DNA from: Ptychodera flava
Taxonomy: Eukaryota; Hemichordata; Enteropneusta; Ptychoderidae
DNA: 64,000 nt
Direction of reading: 5' to 3'
Assembly: GCF_041260155.1 (NCBI RefSeq)
Contig: NC_091933.1
Span: 28,278,933-28,342,932, forward strand
Shown here: in pieces, positions 1 through 11,192 of the stretch
Numbering within the stretch: position 1 is the stretch's first letter
How the letters are laid out: each line of letters opens with the position of its first letter
Program-made: the position numbers and the translations under genes
Notes under the pieces: model-generated
Seen by the model: only the letters and a program-made list of their open reading frames with translations
Databases searched by the model: none
What the model was told of the DNA's origin: nothing

Positions 1-1080
1 GATATAGGTCTACATGAAACTTTGAAGAGTGTAAAACAGAAGTGAAAACGAGTGAAGCGATGAAAGGAAATTGAATTTGCCTTCAAGGGAAGAGATGGTG
101 GTAATTTTAGGTGTTTTCTGAACAGGGAAGTTCTTTCAAAGAAAAAAGGTGGAATTGACAAGATGCGACACAGTGCTCGTGGCTCTTAAACACAAAAGAA
201 AATGTTTGTACAATGTGAACGTAAATTGTAGAAGTGAGTGAATTGAAGGAGCAACCAGACGACGACCAAGCAAAGCGGTATTTCATTATCAGGTAGGGAT
301 GTTACATGAGCTAAAGAGTGAGGTGTCGGTCAACTTCTCTATCCTTAGGTGTAACTCGAGATCGAAACTCAGTGGACGAAACAATGAGACAATCATTGTC
401 AATTTATCCGCCTCTGGTACGTTTTAAGCTGTTCAAGTAAGGACTATGGTATCACACGGAAGGCAATATCCAGCTTTTGGCTGAAGGTGTTCAGTGTGGG
501 TTTTTGCGTTAAGAACTCTTTTTCTACTCAAGAATTAGAAACAACTTTTCTCGAGTCTACTTCATAGCTACCCGCCACATTTGGACACTGCCAACGCTAC
601 TAATAGTGTTTTTACACATTGATAAAAAACCTCGACACAGACTTGATCTGTGACTTGTCCATTGTATAGGGAGTGGCATAATCCTCTGGTTATTTTTACC
701 TCAGGGTCCGGGGGAATCATGATGATAGTCCGCCGAACAAAATCAGTTGCCAATCTCTGAAAGTTTTCATTTCGGGTAAAAGTTTGAGGATCGACGACTG
801 CTGTACACAGGTCACAAAAAGGTAGCAGTTTCATGTGATTTGACGTGTACAGGTTATCACGTTTGTACATTAGCAGTGTACCATGGTCTACAGAATACAC
901 ACAACTCAAACAGTATGGAAGATTTACAAGCTAAAGAACAAAGTGATAAATCGTAGCTGGGATTCATTTAAAACTCGATTGGGGGAGGCGGCACTAGTAT
1001 AGGTGAATTAGAGCACGATTCAGATCTCAACACATCAGACGATTTACTATTTTACACTACTTTCCGTTTTTTATATCCAG
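1..1080. other. Intron or upstream DNA of sulfotransferase gene 1
   Basis: This stretch precedes the catalytic exon of gene 1 and ends in a good acceptor (pyrimidine-rich, ending CAG at 1078-1080). In the sister genes a membrane-anchor exon of 107-131 bases ending in a two-base split codon precedes this point. I searched for an equivalent here and saw none, so exon 1 of gene 1 probably lies before the window. The only notable open frame is on the minus strand (568-909) and is listed separately. Confidence 0.5.
568..909 (-). CDS. Unidentified possible exon or chance ORF
   Basis: A 113-codon minus-strand open frame whose first codon is TTG, so it is not a standard start. A plausible acceptor (ending TTCTGTAG, just upstream of the CATGG at about 880-885) would make it an exon rather than a whole gene. 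The translation has even composition, six cysteines and stretches such as VDPQTFTRNENFQRL that look protein-like. It ends at a stop after SKCGG. I do not recognise the family. It lies opposite the presumed intron of sulfotransferase 1, so it could be a nested gene's last exon, an old transposon fragment, or chance. Confidence 0.22.
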   Translation of the reverse strand: MSCVYSVDHGTLLMYKRDNLYTSNHMKLLPFCDLCTAVVDPQTFTRNENFQRLATDFVRRTIIMIPPDPEVKITRGLCHSLYNGQVTDQVCVEVFYQCVKTLLVALAVSKCGG

Positions 1081-2248
1081 GTCTGAAGATCCTGGCGACG
1101 AAACTGAGAAAGCAGTCGATGTGGTGACCAAAGAGAGATCTGTGACTGTAGCGAAAACGGTAGCGACTATACACCATGAGGTGTCACTCGAAGAAGACAA
1201 ACGAAAGAGCCGTGAGGAAGAACTGCAGAAAGAACGGCTCTATGCCATCTTTAACAAGTTTCCCTGGTTAAACAGAAAACTTTTCTCTCCAAATTATTTC
1301 ATGAGCGGTGGAAACAGCACCAAAGTAGCTGTAAAGCCCCGTATCAAAGACCCGACCTATATATTCGTCCACAATCAAAAATCTGGAGGTACAACTCTAA
1401 AAAATTGTATCGACAAAGTGACCAGTAAGAAGAAAATGGCCAAGTATGTTGGTGTTTGGGACGAACATGTCGTGTCACAGGTCATCCGAGAGGTCAACCT
1501 CAAGCATGCCAGAAGCAAGTTTTACGCGAGCGAGAATACATTCGGACTGTGTGACGAGTTTAACCGTCGGAACTGTTCTTACTTTACTTTGATCCGGGAT
1601 CCTTATGAGCGCCTCATCTCTTGTCACGAATTTTGCAAACGCGCTCTCGGTGATCCGCTCTGCGCCGCCAGCGACGCGCGCAAGTTGACGTTGAAAGAGT
1701 GGGCTCTACACCAGGGAAGCTACTTTTTCCGCCAGCTGCAATTTAAACCGACATATGTGTGCTCAGATAAAATCATGCGCGAAAACATAGCTCCTAAAAT
1801 TAAAAAAGCGAAGTACCTCGGCCGCAACGCCGTTCATCCACCTTGCTGGTATCGACATAAGCTGTTTCTAGATGACGCCCTCAACGACATGGAAAAGGAA
1901 GTTCTGTTGAATTATTTTTTAGACAATCTGAAGAACTGGTTTACAGTGATAGGCATTACGGAAGAGTACAGAACGACTCTAGGTTTATTGCAGCAGGCCT
2001 ATAATTTGCCATTTCGAGATCTGTGTATGAATCTTATATCGATGAAGGGTCTGTATAAAGTTGATGGCAAACCTGCTACACCGCAATCAAAACAAGAACT
2101 AATCCAAAAACTGAAAGCAGAGTTACAAGCAGACCCTGAAATAAACAGGACTTTGTACTACGATGTGAAAATATACGAAAAAGCCAGAGAAATATTTGAG
2201 GAAGAAAAGAAACAGTACTTTTCAATGCTTGGACTGGGAAGTCAATAA
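1081..2248 (+). CDS. Golgi sulfotransferase, gene 1 (catalytic exon only)
   Basis: The last exon of a PAPS-dependent, membrane-bound sulfotransferase resembling the Sulfotransfer_2/HS6ST type. The exon opens at an acceptor at 1080; its first base completes a split codon and 388 codons follow. The open frame without this exon boundary would start at a GTG (1121), so the true ATG is in an upstream exon outside the window. Seen in order: a charged stem, the FPWLNRKLFSPN motif shared by all four paralogs, the 5'-phosphosulfate loop HNQKSGGTTLK, the 3'-phosphate motif YFTLIRDPYERLIS, the WALHQGSYFFRQL block, the PCWYRHKLFLDD block, and the NWFTVIGITEEY segment near the end. Paired cysteines suggest a lumenal fold. 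The stop codon lies inside an AATAAA (2244-2249). The acceptor sugar cannot be told from sequence. Confidence 0.88.
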
Positions 2249-2266
2249 AAGATAGACCTAAATAAA
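2244..2266 (+). terminator. Poly(A) signals of sulfotransferase gene 1
   Basis: AATAAA at 2244-2249 overlaps the TAA stop, and a second AATAAA follows at 2261-2266. Either gives an almost absent 3' UTR. Confidence 0.55.
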
Positions 2267-2511
2267 ATTACTTGACTGGGACATTGTGTTTCGGAGGGGT
2301 TCAACGTTTAACCGAGCACTACATGTAAATCTTTCAATATCCCCTTATTCTTTAAGACTGTCAATACCTCTTGTCAGCTAGTGGGTTGGATAATTTTGCA
2401 AATCAACAAGTCCAGCAAAGCTTACGATCTTTAACCTTGCTGAGAGAATTACGAGAGCAATGAGAGTGAATTCCCCACACTACTTTGTTACTTGTTCATC
2501 TCAATTCGTCA

Positions 2512-2791
2512 CCCCCCCCCCCTCAATCATTCAACGACTTTGTTAGATCGAGCTCAGCGGAAATGCTCTTGGTCATGATCGGAGTATTGCGTACAAACAC
2601 GTGTGTGTATACATGGATAATGCATTTACATACGTGGCCAGGTAAATATATAAATGCATACGTATAGATGGATAGATACATACATACATACATACATACA
2701 TACATACATACATACATACATAGATAGATAGATACATACATACATACATACATACATACATACATACATACATACATACATACATACATAC
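2512..2791. repeat. Poly-C run and (CATA)n/(GATA)n microsatellite
   Basis: A C run of about 11 at 2511-2522 is followed at about 2663-2791 by a tetranucleotide array of CATA units interrupted by GATA units. Open frames on the minus strand here (poly MYVC) are repeat artefacts. Confidence 0.9.
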
Positions 2792-2892
2792 ACACACTCT
2801 CTGGCTAGAAAAATGCCTGTCCAATTCACGTTGGTACATTCTGCTCATCACACATATTCACATCGACATAACGCGCCACATGTGGACTTAAC

Positions 2893-3095
2893 ATGGTTTG
2901 GTTTTCGTTTTGCCGATTGACCATGCATGATGCTTGTAAATATTTTAACATTCTGACAAAGAAAGTTTTAGCCGACGGAAATTTTCTTGAGAATTTCATG
3001 TGTAAAAGACCTTTGCATGACGATGTTAGAAGCATCAAGCGACTGTACACCTTGAATGCTGGCCCGGACCAACTTGAAGAATACAGATACTTAGT
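2893..3095 (+). CDS. Possible orphan exon, unidentified
   Basis: An open frame that runs into a strong donor-like sequence (GGAG|GTAAGTGAG around 3095-3105). Its translation (including KKVLADGNFLENFM and LYTLNAGPDQLEEYRYLVE) looks protein-like in composition. I recognise no family and see no convincing acceptor or partner exon. It lies between sulfotransferase genes 1 and 2. Confidence 0.18.
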
Positions 3096-3105
3096 GGAGG
3101 TAAGT

Positions 3106-5060
3106 GAGTGATTAACATGCCGGAAACACTATTAATTCAACCCACTGCAATTAATAACTCACATAGTCCTCTGCTGAGATTAATTTGTGAGATATTTCAG
3201 AATAATAGAAATCGTGTTCACTTTATGACCGTCTGCTATTTTATCTTTATCGGTGCACGGCCACGTAAAAACATTGGTCTGACTGACGGAAGCTTTCCTG
3301 GGAAACTTTATATACAAAGCCAAGATACTTAAAATATTTCTTTAGATTGACTTTAGATATATCAAAACAATTCTCTTCCTTCATATATCTTAAGACAACC
3401 TTCTCCAACCTTAATGATATCACAATCTTGACAAACATGTCCGTTAAACGCATAATACCTTTTATCACCTTCATGCATTCGATGATTGAGAGCGCCCTCA
3501 CATGACCCCTCATTGACATTTCAATGGCAAAATCTCGAGCAAGTGCATTGTGCATGGCCCATGAAGTCAATAGGTAAAACAAGCTTGTTGATTCAGTTCA
3601 TGTAACAATTATAGTTGAAAAAAACCCAAAAGACTGGAAAAGAAAATATACCACCGTTTTTATGCCCCCGAACTGCAGGGATTTTGAAGAGAGAAATTTG
3701 AGGTTGAATGGGAGAGTTTTGACTATCGAACAACAGACTGTAAACTTATGTTCACTACTCAAACTAAAATCATGTTTTATAGACTCTGACCTCTTACTGG
3801 TATATACGACCGATAAATAAGTAGGGTATAAACACATGAAGCAGAGTACAGTCTTTGGGTTGAAACCGCCATCTTGTGACTTGTACATGCCGGAATCTTG
3901 GTTGTCAGGAAAACAATTCGGCCTAGGGTGACAGAAAAATTATCTGTTCAACGGATCCGATTTTCTCCGCTACCCTGACAAATCTTTAAACACACAACAT
4001 CGCCCATGTAAATGCTATCCAGTACATGAATATTGCAGAAAATATTAATACAAAAGCCTCATATATTCTCCATGTTCCTCGTTAGGAAACAAAATACATA
4101 AAAATTGCTACATTTTAAAATCTCTATTTTGGTAAATGTTACTCACTATAATAGAATATTTCTGTACAAGTGACATTTTGCAAAGGAACCCTGAACAAAG
4201 GAAAACATTGAATGAAACAAAATTACGACATACCTGCCCAAGTTTGAAACAACCTTGCCCGTTGAACAGAAGTTTTTTTTTTCCTTCCAAAGCAACCTCT
4301 TTTGATTGGATGGGTTTGAAATAATTAGTTCACACAGATAGTCATTCACAGAGATGAAATTTCAAAGAATATCGCTCATTTTTTCGAGAGAACGTAAAAT
4401 AGCCTGACGTTACAGTTAACATACAGGCTTGAGTAAACATAATAACTATTTATATTTTAATGCTGTATTTAGGTCAAGAGAAAGAAAATCGCAATGCCAT
4501 TAAATGTGAAGATATATACTTTCACTTTTGCCGGTAGGTGGCGCACGGAGGAATGAACTGTGTTGTCCCCTATGCTAATGAGACACAGAATTGGAATATT
4601 TCGTGTGATACGACCAACATTGTCAACGCCTTCCAGGTTTTGTTACATTCCCCACTGCCACTATTACGCACTGTCCAATAACATCATTCATGGTAAGTAA
4701 CGTCGGGTGGGAAAAAATCCCGTATTTCTGAGAGTACAGAAGTCCTGAAATAATCATCTTGGACTGAAAGTGCGATCGGTCGGTTTCGCAAAAGTAGCTG
4801 AATTATTATATTATCCCATGAACGATCTCAGAGATTCTCATGTCACTGTCACAGCACAATTCATTCTGTGATACAATTATGTGGGCTTCGAATTTTCAAG
4901 TAGGCTTTGGTGTCACCAGATAGTAGTTGCATTTAAACAAGATGAAATTGCTGAATTTGATCTTGAAAATGAGCGCTCTTGGTAATATGGACACCAGTGG
5001 CAGTCTAAAAGACCATCTCCACAGACAAAAAATTCCTCCAAAAACGGAATCCCAACTCTT
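3106..5060. other. Intergenic DNA between sulfotransferases 1 and 2
   Basis: About 2 kb of AT-rich DNA with no exon I can support. A 111-codon minus-strand frame at 3247-3582 begins at TTG and has no recognisable domain. Confidence 0.5.
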
Positions 5061-5067
5061 TTGGGTT

Positions 5068-5160
5068 GGAAGCAGTGGCCGACTGGTTTTGTGTGAGGCC
5101 TAGCAGCTAGGCGATGTTGCCGTGAGTGTGTGGGGGTTCGAATCCCGTTTGGGTTATAGT
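5068..5160 (+). mobile_element. tRNA-derived SINE head
   Basis: A tRNA-like RNA polymerase III promoter: an A-box-like TGGCCGACTGG at 5076-5086 and a perfect B box GGTTCGAATCC at 5135-5145. The spacing of about 60 bases and the long middle fit a Ser/Leu-type tRNA with a large variable arm. It has no proper acceptor stem, so a SINE head is likelier than a working tRNA gene. An AT-rich body follows, ending before the 3' end of sulfotransferase gene 2. The family is not identified. Confidence 0.6.
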
Positions 5161-5263
5161 AAAATTTATATTTTAATATCTTGACGCTGGTCACAGGTTT
5201 GTGGTACCATCACCAGGAAGGGGAAAAGCATGATATGATTCCGATCACAAGCCGATTTGTAAC

Positions 5264-6737
5264 TCAAGACCTGACAGCGAAGTGCCTGTAAGATGTTTTC
5301 TGCATTTCGAATATCTCTTTAGCTCTTTCGAATATTTTGATGTCATAGAGTAAAGCGCGGCGGACGTGGTCATTGGACGCCAGCCTGGATTTCAACTTTC
5401 GGACGACCTCCGCTTTGCCACCTTCGGCGCCAGCCGACTGTTCAGTATAGGTGGTTTCGCGGGCGAAGACAGCGGAACAGAGGTCATGAAACGGCAAGCC
5501 GAAGGCAAATTGGAATAGTTCTAGAGATGTGTCGAATTCGTCGGTCATGCCAATTACGCTGAACCAGTTATCCAAATTTTCGAGTACATATCGAAGAAGA
5601 GCGTTTTTGTCGGAATCACTGAGAACGCCCTCTAGCAAAAGCTTGTGACGGTACCAGCAAGGAAAGGACTTCAAATCAGCTACTATTTCGTCGCTCTGGT
5701 CAGTCTTGTTGAGATATTGTGTCAAAAGATTATTAAATAGTTCAGCCTCGACGCATATTTCAGTTGGACGAAGCAAAAGCTGTCGAAAGAAATAGCTCCC
5801 TTGCTGGAGCGCCCACTCTTCAAGTGACAGCTCTGTTGCGTTTCCAGCGCGGCAAAGGGGGTCATCGGCTGTCTTACAGTATTCGTGACTCGATATTACT
5901 CGCTCGTAGGGGTCCCTAAGCATGGTGAAATAAGCACAGTCCCCATCGTCCAGATCGTCACAGATGCCAAAGGAACTTTCTCCGACGTAGCACCTTCGGC
6001 TCGTGGACTTAGCCCTTACGGCTTCCATAATGTGGACAGGGCCGTTCCCGTCGAAAATACCGTAACATCTCCGCATGTTGCTCTCTCTTTCGAGCAGTTT
6101 TAAACAAGTCTTGACGCTGGTGCCGCCGGCCTTCTGGTTGTGTACGAACACCATCGTAGCATTGGCTCCATAGGAACGGGGCCTTTCTTGTTTCACATGT
6201 TTCGCCAAACTATTCGGCACGTAGCGCCTTCGCCACAACCACGGATATCGGGCTATCAAATCGAGCAGGGTGTTGTGGTAGTCGAAATATTCGCTTTCGT
6301 CACTCAACACCTTCATCTCTTTGGCTGTAACTTCATCGCTGAAAGAAGAGTAAGGAATAAGCCTACTAAATCCGTTTGTATTTAGACAACGAAATAACAA
6401 TATAGTGGGTGACACCATGGTGGGTAAAAGTGTACGTGAATTTATGATCTTTTTTTCGGTAGAAAGTCGTCGCCATCGATGGAAAGTGGTCCTATACTGT
6501 CCAACACGCTACGGTAATGTTTCGCACTTTTAAACCACCCTTGAAATAGAGACACACGCAGATTTGTGTCGCTCGAAGATTATTTGATATCGCTTGGATC
6601 ACTTACCGTTCGATAGTGGCAGTTAAAGAAAGGAAATACAGGGAACACCACAACGCTAGCAACGGACACAGAACCAAAGTCAGTGGTTTTCTACCCCGAG
6701 AAACGTCACAGATTTGAAATCCCGTCAGGTTTAACAT
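5264..6737 (-). CDS. Golgi sulfotransferase, gene 2
   Basis: A complete two-exon gene: exon 1 6607-6737 (donor ACG|GTAAGT), intron 6339-6606, exon 2 5264-6338 (acceptor TTTCAG). The product is 401 residues. It is a type II membrane enzyme with a short tail, an anchor at about residues 19-40 (PLTLVLCPLLALWCSLYFL), a stem with YPWLWRRRYVPN, the PAPS loop HNQKAGGTSVK at 110-120, and the 3'-phosphate motif CAYFTMLRDPYERVISS at 178-194. The WALQQGSYFFRQL, PCWYRHKLLL and NWFSVIGMTDEF blocks follow. The ATG at 6737 is chosen because the frame stays open through the hydrophobic anchor into a strong donor. The unspliced frame would start with an out-of-place MVSPTILL. The intron phase (2) matches genes 3 and 4. 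It is the most diverged paralog and the only one on the minus strand. The substrate is unknown; a glycosaminoglycan or other glycan is expected from the family. Confidence 0.87.
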
Positions 6738-7386
6738 TCTCCCCCAGGATCAAAGACAAACAGCGGCAGAAAATTACTCCACCAGACAACGAAGGTTGTC
6801 CAAAAAATTTGCCATTGCGGCCGGCTCCTCTTGGAAAACAAGACAAAACCCTTAGAATAAAGGGTTTAAATATAGACAAAACGTCAGTGACAGATGTCGA
6901 ACAAGATTTACATATATGCAAATAACAATTTGATCGAAGTTCCATCGGACCAGTGATCCCTTCAATCTGGGATAATGATAAAAAGTTACACTGAAAATTA
7001 TGACGAGCAACAGCTGTGGCCCATCACTCACCTTGCAGTCACATGACACTCGTGGTGTGTCACGTGGTAACGCACGATTAGGTCTCCGTTTTCCTCCCAT
7101 TGAATGCATGTGTATATCCAATTTCTGCACTATTTTTTAATCTCCAGTTGGATTAGCTGGTATTCGTTTGATTAGCAGAGAACCTTCAACGCAATGTAGC
7201 ACGGACGCTTTTGACGGAGGCGCCAGAACGGTTTGATCGCTTCAGGATCGTCGACAAAGCCCAAATCACTGCAGTGCGTTGACTTATCGTCGTGCACGGA
7301 TATCATCAGTCAGTTTCCGATAGCTACGATCAAAAAAAGGGATGAAGTGGTCATCATTCTTGGCAGATTTTACGTCAACGGTCACC
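6738..7386. promoter_or_regulatory. Shared upstream region of divergent sulfotransferases 2 and 3
   Basis: About 650 bp separate the start codons of gene 2 (-) and gene 3 (+). Two E-box-like sites lie 20 bases apart: GTCACATGAC at 7038-7047 and GTCACGTGGT at 7059-7068, the second with a CACGTG core. bHLH-zip factors (USF/MiTF/TFE type) are known to bind such cores. No clear TATA box was seen. Joint control of the two genes is inference. Confidence 0.35.
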
Positions 7387-8088
7387 ATGGTGCATCGAAG
7401 TCTTTGTCAGAAAACAAACCCCACTGGGATCCTAACGGCGCTCATCTGCTGCTCGACTGCTGCCACATTTGTATTAGTATGCTCGGCGCTCAGGTTAGTT
7501 GTACGGCCTCAGATTTATTGGTATAATCTCCACCGCATGATATTTATCGCAGTGGGGTTGATCGACATTTTGTTAATATCGGAACACGCATGGCATCTCA
7601 AAAGTTCGACGGTTGCGGAAACAACGCTTTTGAACCTGTAAGTCCTAAGACTAGGCCTGTCACGCAGTAACGATATCGACAGTGATACTATGAGGCATGC
7701 AATGTCTGCACGAGTAACGTGTGCAATTCTTTCAAAGGCTTCAGTAACTAATCCAACCCAATCCAACCCAATCCAATCCAATCTCATAAATAAATCCAAT
7801 CCGATTACATCAGCTTTCCGCCCTTATTTCAATTAAGGCCCAAGCTATCAAATCATTACCATCGATACGTGAAATGAATTTATACTCTTTCTATAATGAA
7901 AAAATAAGAAAAGCTCAAGCGATTATAGAGATAGAGAGAGACGTATAGACATGGTGGACAGAGAGACAGACATACAGAGTGAAAGAATTCACTAATTATA
8001 AAAACAACAGTGGTGACGACGACGACGACGACGATGATGATGATGATGACGACGACGATGGTGGTGGTTGTGGTGGTGGTGGTGGTGG

Positions 8089-8122
<34 letters not shown>

Positions 8123-8142
8123 GATGATGATGGTGGTGGTGG

Positions 8143-8175
<33 letters not shown>

Positions 8176-9843
8176 CAATGGTGATGGTGGTGATGGTGGT
8201 GGTGGTGGTGGTAATATGCGATGATGGCAGTGGTGGTCGTTACTAGTATTATGGTGATGGTTATGTTGTGGAAGTGCTATGGCGGTGATGGTGATGGTTC
8301 ATGATGACGACGACAATGACTGTGACACTGGTGGCCATAATGATCACGAGGATGGCGGCCGTGAACATGACGTTGGAATGGTGCATGCGTACACCGTTGA
8401 TAAGGTTCCATGTAGGCCAATAGTGTAGAATGTCCACTGAAAAATACACATCACTGTAATGTTTCACAAAATCCCATGTCATCAGCAATTGTCAAATGGC
8501 AAACTTGCTGTTCTGGAAAGTTTATATGCAAATGAGATTGAAGCACCACCCTCTTCTCCTAAGCACACTTTTTGCTGATACGCATCATTGGCATGCCTCC
8601 ACTGTGTGATGTGGTAGAACAGACTGGTTTATACAAGCGCACCTTTTTACTTCACAGGGGAGGCGTCAGTCAAGAGGAGGTCATTCGGGACCAGTTAACA
8701 TCGCTGTATCCCTGGAACGACAACACCACGATCCAGTCATCATTCTCACATGGTTTCCAAACGGGTGTGAGACTCCCGAACAGTACTTGGCAGGAGTCTA
8801 GCAGAATGCATGCAGACGCCAACATCCCAACGCTGGAGGATATCCTGAATCGGTTTCCATGGGTACAAAGACGGCGTTTTACGCCGAACCACTTCACTTT
8901 CAGTCGTCGAGGGAAAGGTTCGCCGCCAAACAGCTATAGGAATCACAGTATTGTGTTTTTGCACAACCACAAAGCTGGGGGTACCACTATGAAACTTTGC
9001 CTGAAGAGGATTATTCAAGCTAAGTCCTTGCCTCCATTCTACGGACTGTGGAACGACAATGTGGTCCAAGCCATTGAAACCGCCAGGACACTCGAAAAGA
9101 GAGCAAAACTTTACGTCACACCGTACGCCTTCGGACTTTGCGATGCGGTGGATGATCCCTACTGCGCGTATTTCACAGTACTTAGGGACCCTTACGACAG
9201 AGTGGTGTCCTCCTACGAGTATTGCAAGAAATCTAGGATGGACCCTCACTGCGCCGCCAGCGACGCTCGAAAACTTACCCTCAAGGAGTGGGCGCTACAC
9301 CAGGGAAGCTACTTCTTCAGACAGCTGCAGTTTAACCCCGAAGAAATCTGTTCGGATCAGACGCGGAGAAAAAAAGTGGTGAAGCTCGTAGATCGGGATA
9401 ATTACATCGGACGAAAGAAGAACCGCCCACCATGTTGGTACAGACACAAGCTACTTCTGGACAATGTCTTGAACAAGAACGAAAAGCACATTCTCCTTCA
9501 GTACATGTTAGAGAATTTAGAAAAGTGGTTCGCCGTAATAGGAATAACCGAGCAATATGACACATCTCTGAGACTGCTGCAGACGGTTTTCAAACTGCCC
9601 TTCTACAGACTCTGCTCCGGCCTGGTCGAACAGGCGACAACTTACAGCAGGGAAAAACAGACAAAGTGGTCCAAACTCGAGGCCATTAAGAAAGCCAGGC
9701 AGAAAATTGAAGACGACCAAGAAGTCTTCGAGGCTCTTTACTTTGACATTATGATATACAGAAAAGCTGTTGAAATATTTAATTCACAGAAGAGATTTTA
9801 TTTCCAAGATGTTATGTCTGGCTTCCATAAAACTCGTCAATAA
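7387..9843 (+). CDS. Golgi sulfotransferase, gene 3
   Basis: A complete two-exon gene: exon 1 7387-7493 (107 bases, donor CTCAG|GTTAGT), intron 7494-8657, exon 2 8658-9843 (acceptor TTCACAG). The product is 430 residues. It has a short basic tail, an anchor at about residues 13-34 (rich in A, T, C, L), and a stem with sequons N58TT, N77ST and N131HS. FPWVQRRRFTPN is at 102-113, the PAPS loop HNHKAGGTTMK at 138-148, and the 3'-phosphate motif YFTVLRDPYDRVVSS at 207-221. The WALHQGSYFFRQL, PCWYRHKLLLD and KWFAVIGITEQYDTSL blocks follow. The intronless frame from 8572 does not start at a good ATG; the exon-1 ATG gives the expected anchor and a matching split codon (AG|G). The TAA stop overlaps AATAAA at 9839-9844. 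The sugar acceptor is unknown. Confidence 0.9.
7743..7800. repeat. CCAAY pentamer array in gene 3 intron
   Basis: A short array of AATCC/AACCC-type pentamers (CCAATCCAAC units), breaking down into AAATCCAATCCG at its right end. Confidence 0.75.
8010..8216. repeat. Mixed trinucleotide microsatellite (GAC/GAT/GGT)n
   Basis: About 200 bases of GAC, GAT and GGT triplets in alternating blocks within the gene 3 intron. Long poly-D, poly-M, poly-V and poly-S frames here are artefacts of the repeat. Confidence 0.95.
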
Positions 9844-9844
9844 A
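9839..9844 (+). terminator. Poly(A) signal overlapping gene 3 stop
   Basis: AATAAA contains the TAA stop codon, in the same GTCAATAAAA context as gene 1. Confidence 0.5.
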
Positions 9845-10121
9845 ACCGGTCCAAATTTAAATTCACACTCGTTAGACTTATCACCCTTGATTATTTTTTC
9901 TATCGACTGCTGTGTGTTACTTGGATATTATTTTTACAATATGCGTGATATGCATTTATCACATGATAATACATATCATGTGTGGAAACTTGGCGTTTTC
10001 AACTATCATTTCACCACTCGTACATAGTTATTTACACAATCTGTAATTGAAAAAAAAAGTAGCACGATCGAATGAAACTAATTTGGGATAATTAGATGCT
10101 TCAGTAATGTCGGTTTATTTT

Positions 10122-10335
10122 AAACACGATTTGAACTAATTTGGGATAATTGGATCTCCATATTTTTCAAATTTCTCAAAAGGGTTAGGTGCCATATAGC
10201 TGAATGTTGCAATATTACAAATTACTCATCAAAACAAGTGTGTAACTTAAAAAAAAGCAGATGAGCTTACATTTTCGGATTAAAACGACCTTACTTCACC
10301 ATCCAACTATCCCAAATTAGTTCCAATCGTGTTAT
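10122..10335. mobile_element. MITE with ~30-bp terminal inverted repeats
   Basis: The left end (containing GAACTAATTTGGGATAATTG) and the right end (containing CAACTATCCCAAATTAGTTC) are inverted copies over about 30 bases. The interior has no ORF. A further partial copy of the end sits just outside at about 10062-10097 (AAACTAATTTGGGATAATTA), so two insertions or an end duplication are present. The superfamily is not certain. Confidence 0.65.
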
Positions 10336-10685
10336 TTTTAAGGAACAGAAACTCGAGTTACCCTACAACATCAACCATTATCATAGTAAATCTACGTGAA
10401 GTGTTCTCTGCTATTTCTTAAAAGATAATTGTTGAGAAGAGGGGTCTGACGCTTTCTTACAACATTGCCTTCCATCAGGACCGTTTCTTCAGTCCGGGTT
10501 CACATCATTACAACCCTGCCCCATTGAATGGACATAGTCATCTCAGCCAATGTGAGCTTTTAAAGCTGGCAATCATCATCCAATGAAGTCATGTTTATTT
10601 TGAACTTTCGGACAAAAGAGAAAACTGAAAAGAATGAAAGATATTTAATGAGATAGTCAGGAAATGGACAAACAAGGGTAGGTAT

Positions 10686-10718
10686 ATACGGGGGGGGGGG
10701 GTTTGGTCCGGGGGGGTC
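10686..10718. repeat. Poly-G runs
   Basis: A G run of about 11 followed by a second shorter G run in TTTGGTCCGGGGGGG context. Confidence 0.85.
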
Positions 10719-11192
10719 TGATTGGACTCAGTGTCTAGATAGAAGGGTTTTGAAGACGACTTAAATGCAAGTGCCACCGTTGATGAGCCAGTTTTCTGTA
10801 ATATTATTTCTCAAACAAAAACTTTAGAGAGGGATTATCCCCTCCCCCGTTGTTTCATGTTGCGTACACTGATATTGAATATAGAGATAGGCCTACTTAT
10901 GAAGTAGGCCTACAATTCAAGATATGCTGCAGACCAATTGATTCCATTACTTGATCCATCAATTCCATTGTCAGAAAAGCATAACTCCGTCGTTTGATTT
11001 TGCTTCGTCAGCTCAAGAAATCCGATGATTTCTTTTTCGAAAATGTTTCAACACCATTTGATTTCCAGGCAACCCGGGCATAGAACTGATAGAGAGCGGT
11101 GTTGCATTTACTGAACACGTGTAGTGTAGCATTCACTTGACAGAGATGCATTGGTAGAGAGTGTTGTATGCATAGATAGAAAGTTAAAGACT

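Noticed and set aside
2523-2851. Three overlapping minus-strand ORFs rich in MYVC
   Set aside because: They translate the (CATA)n microsatellite and have no independent support.
3247-3582. 111-codon minus-strand ORF as a gene
   Set aside because: Starts at TTG, shows no known domain, no splice partners and no neighbouring support.
5068-5160. Working tRNA-Ser or tRNA-Leu gene
   Set aside because: Boxes A and B are present, but I could not pair an acceptor stem, and an AT-rich body follows; a SINE head fits better.
7979-8246. Poly-Asp, poly-Met/Val and poly-Ser ORFs
   Set aside because: Trinucleotide microsatellite inside the gene 3 intron.
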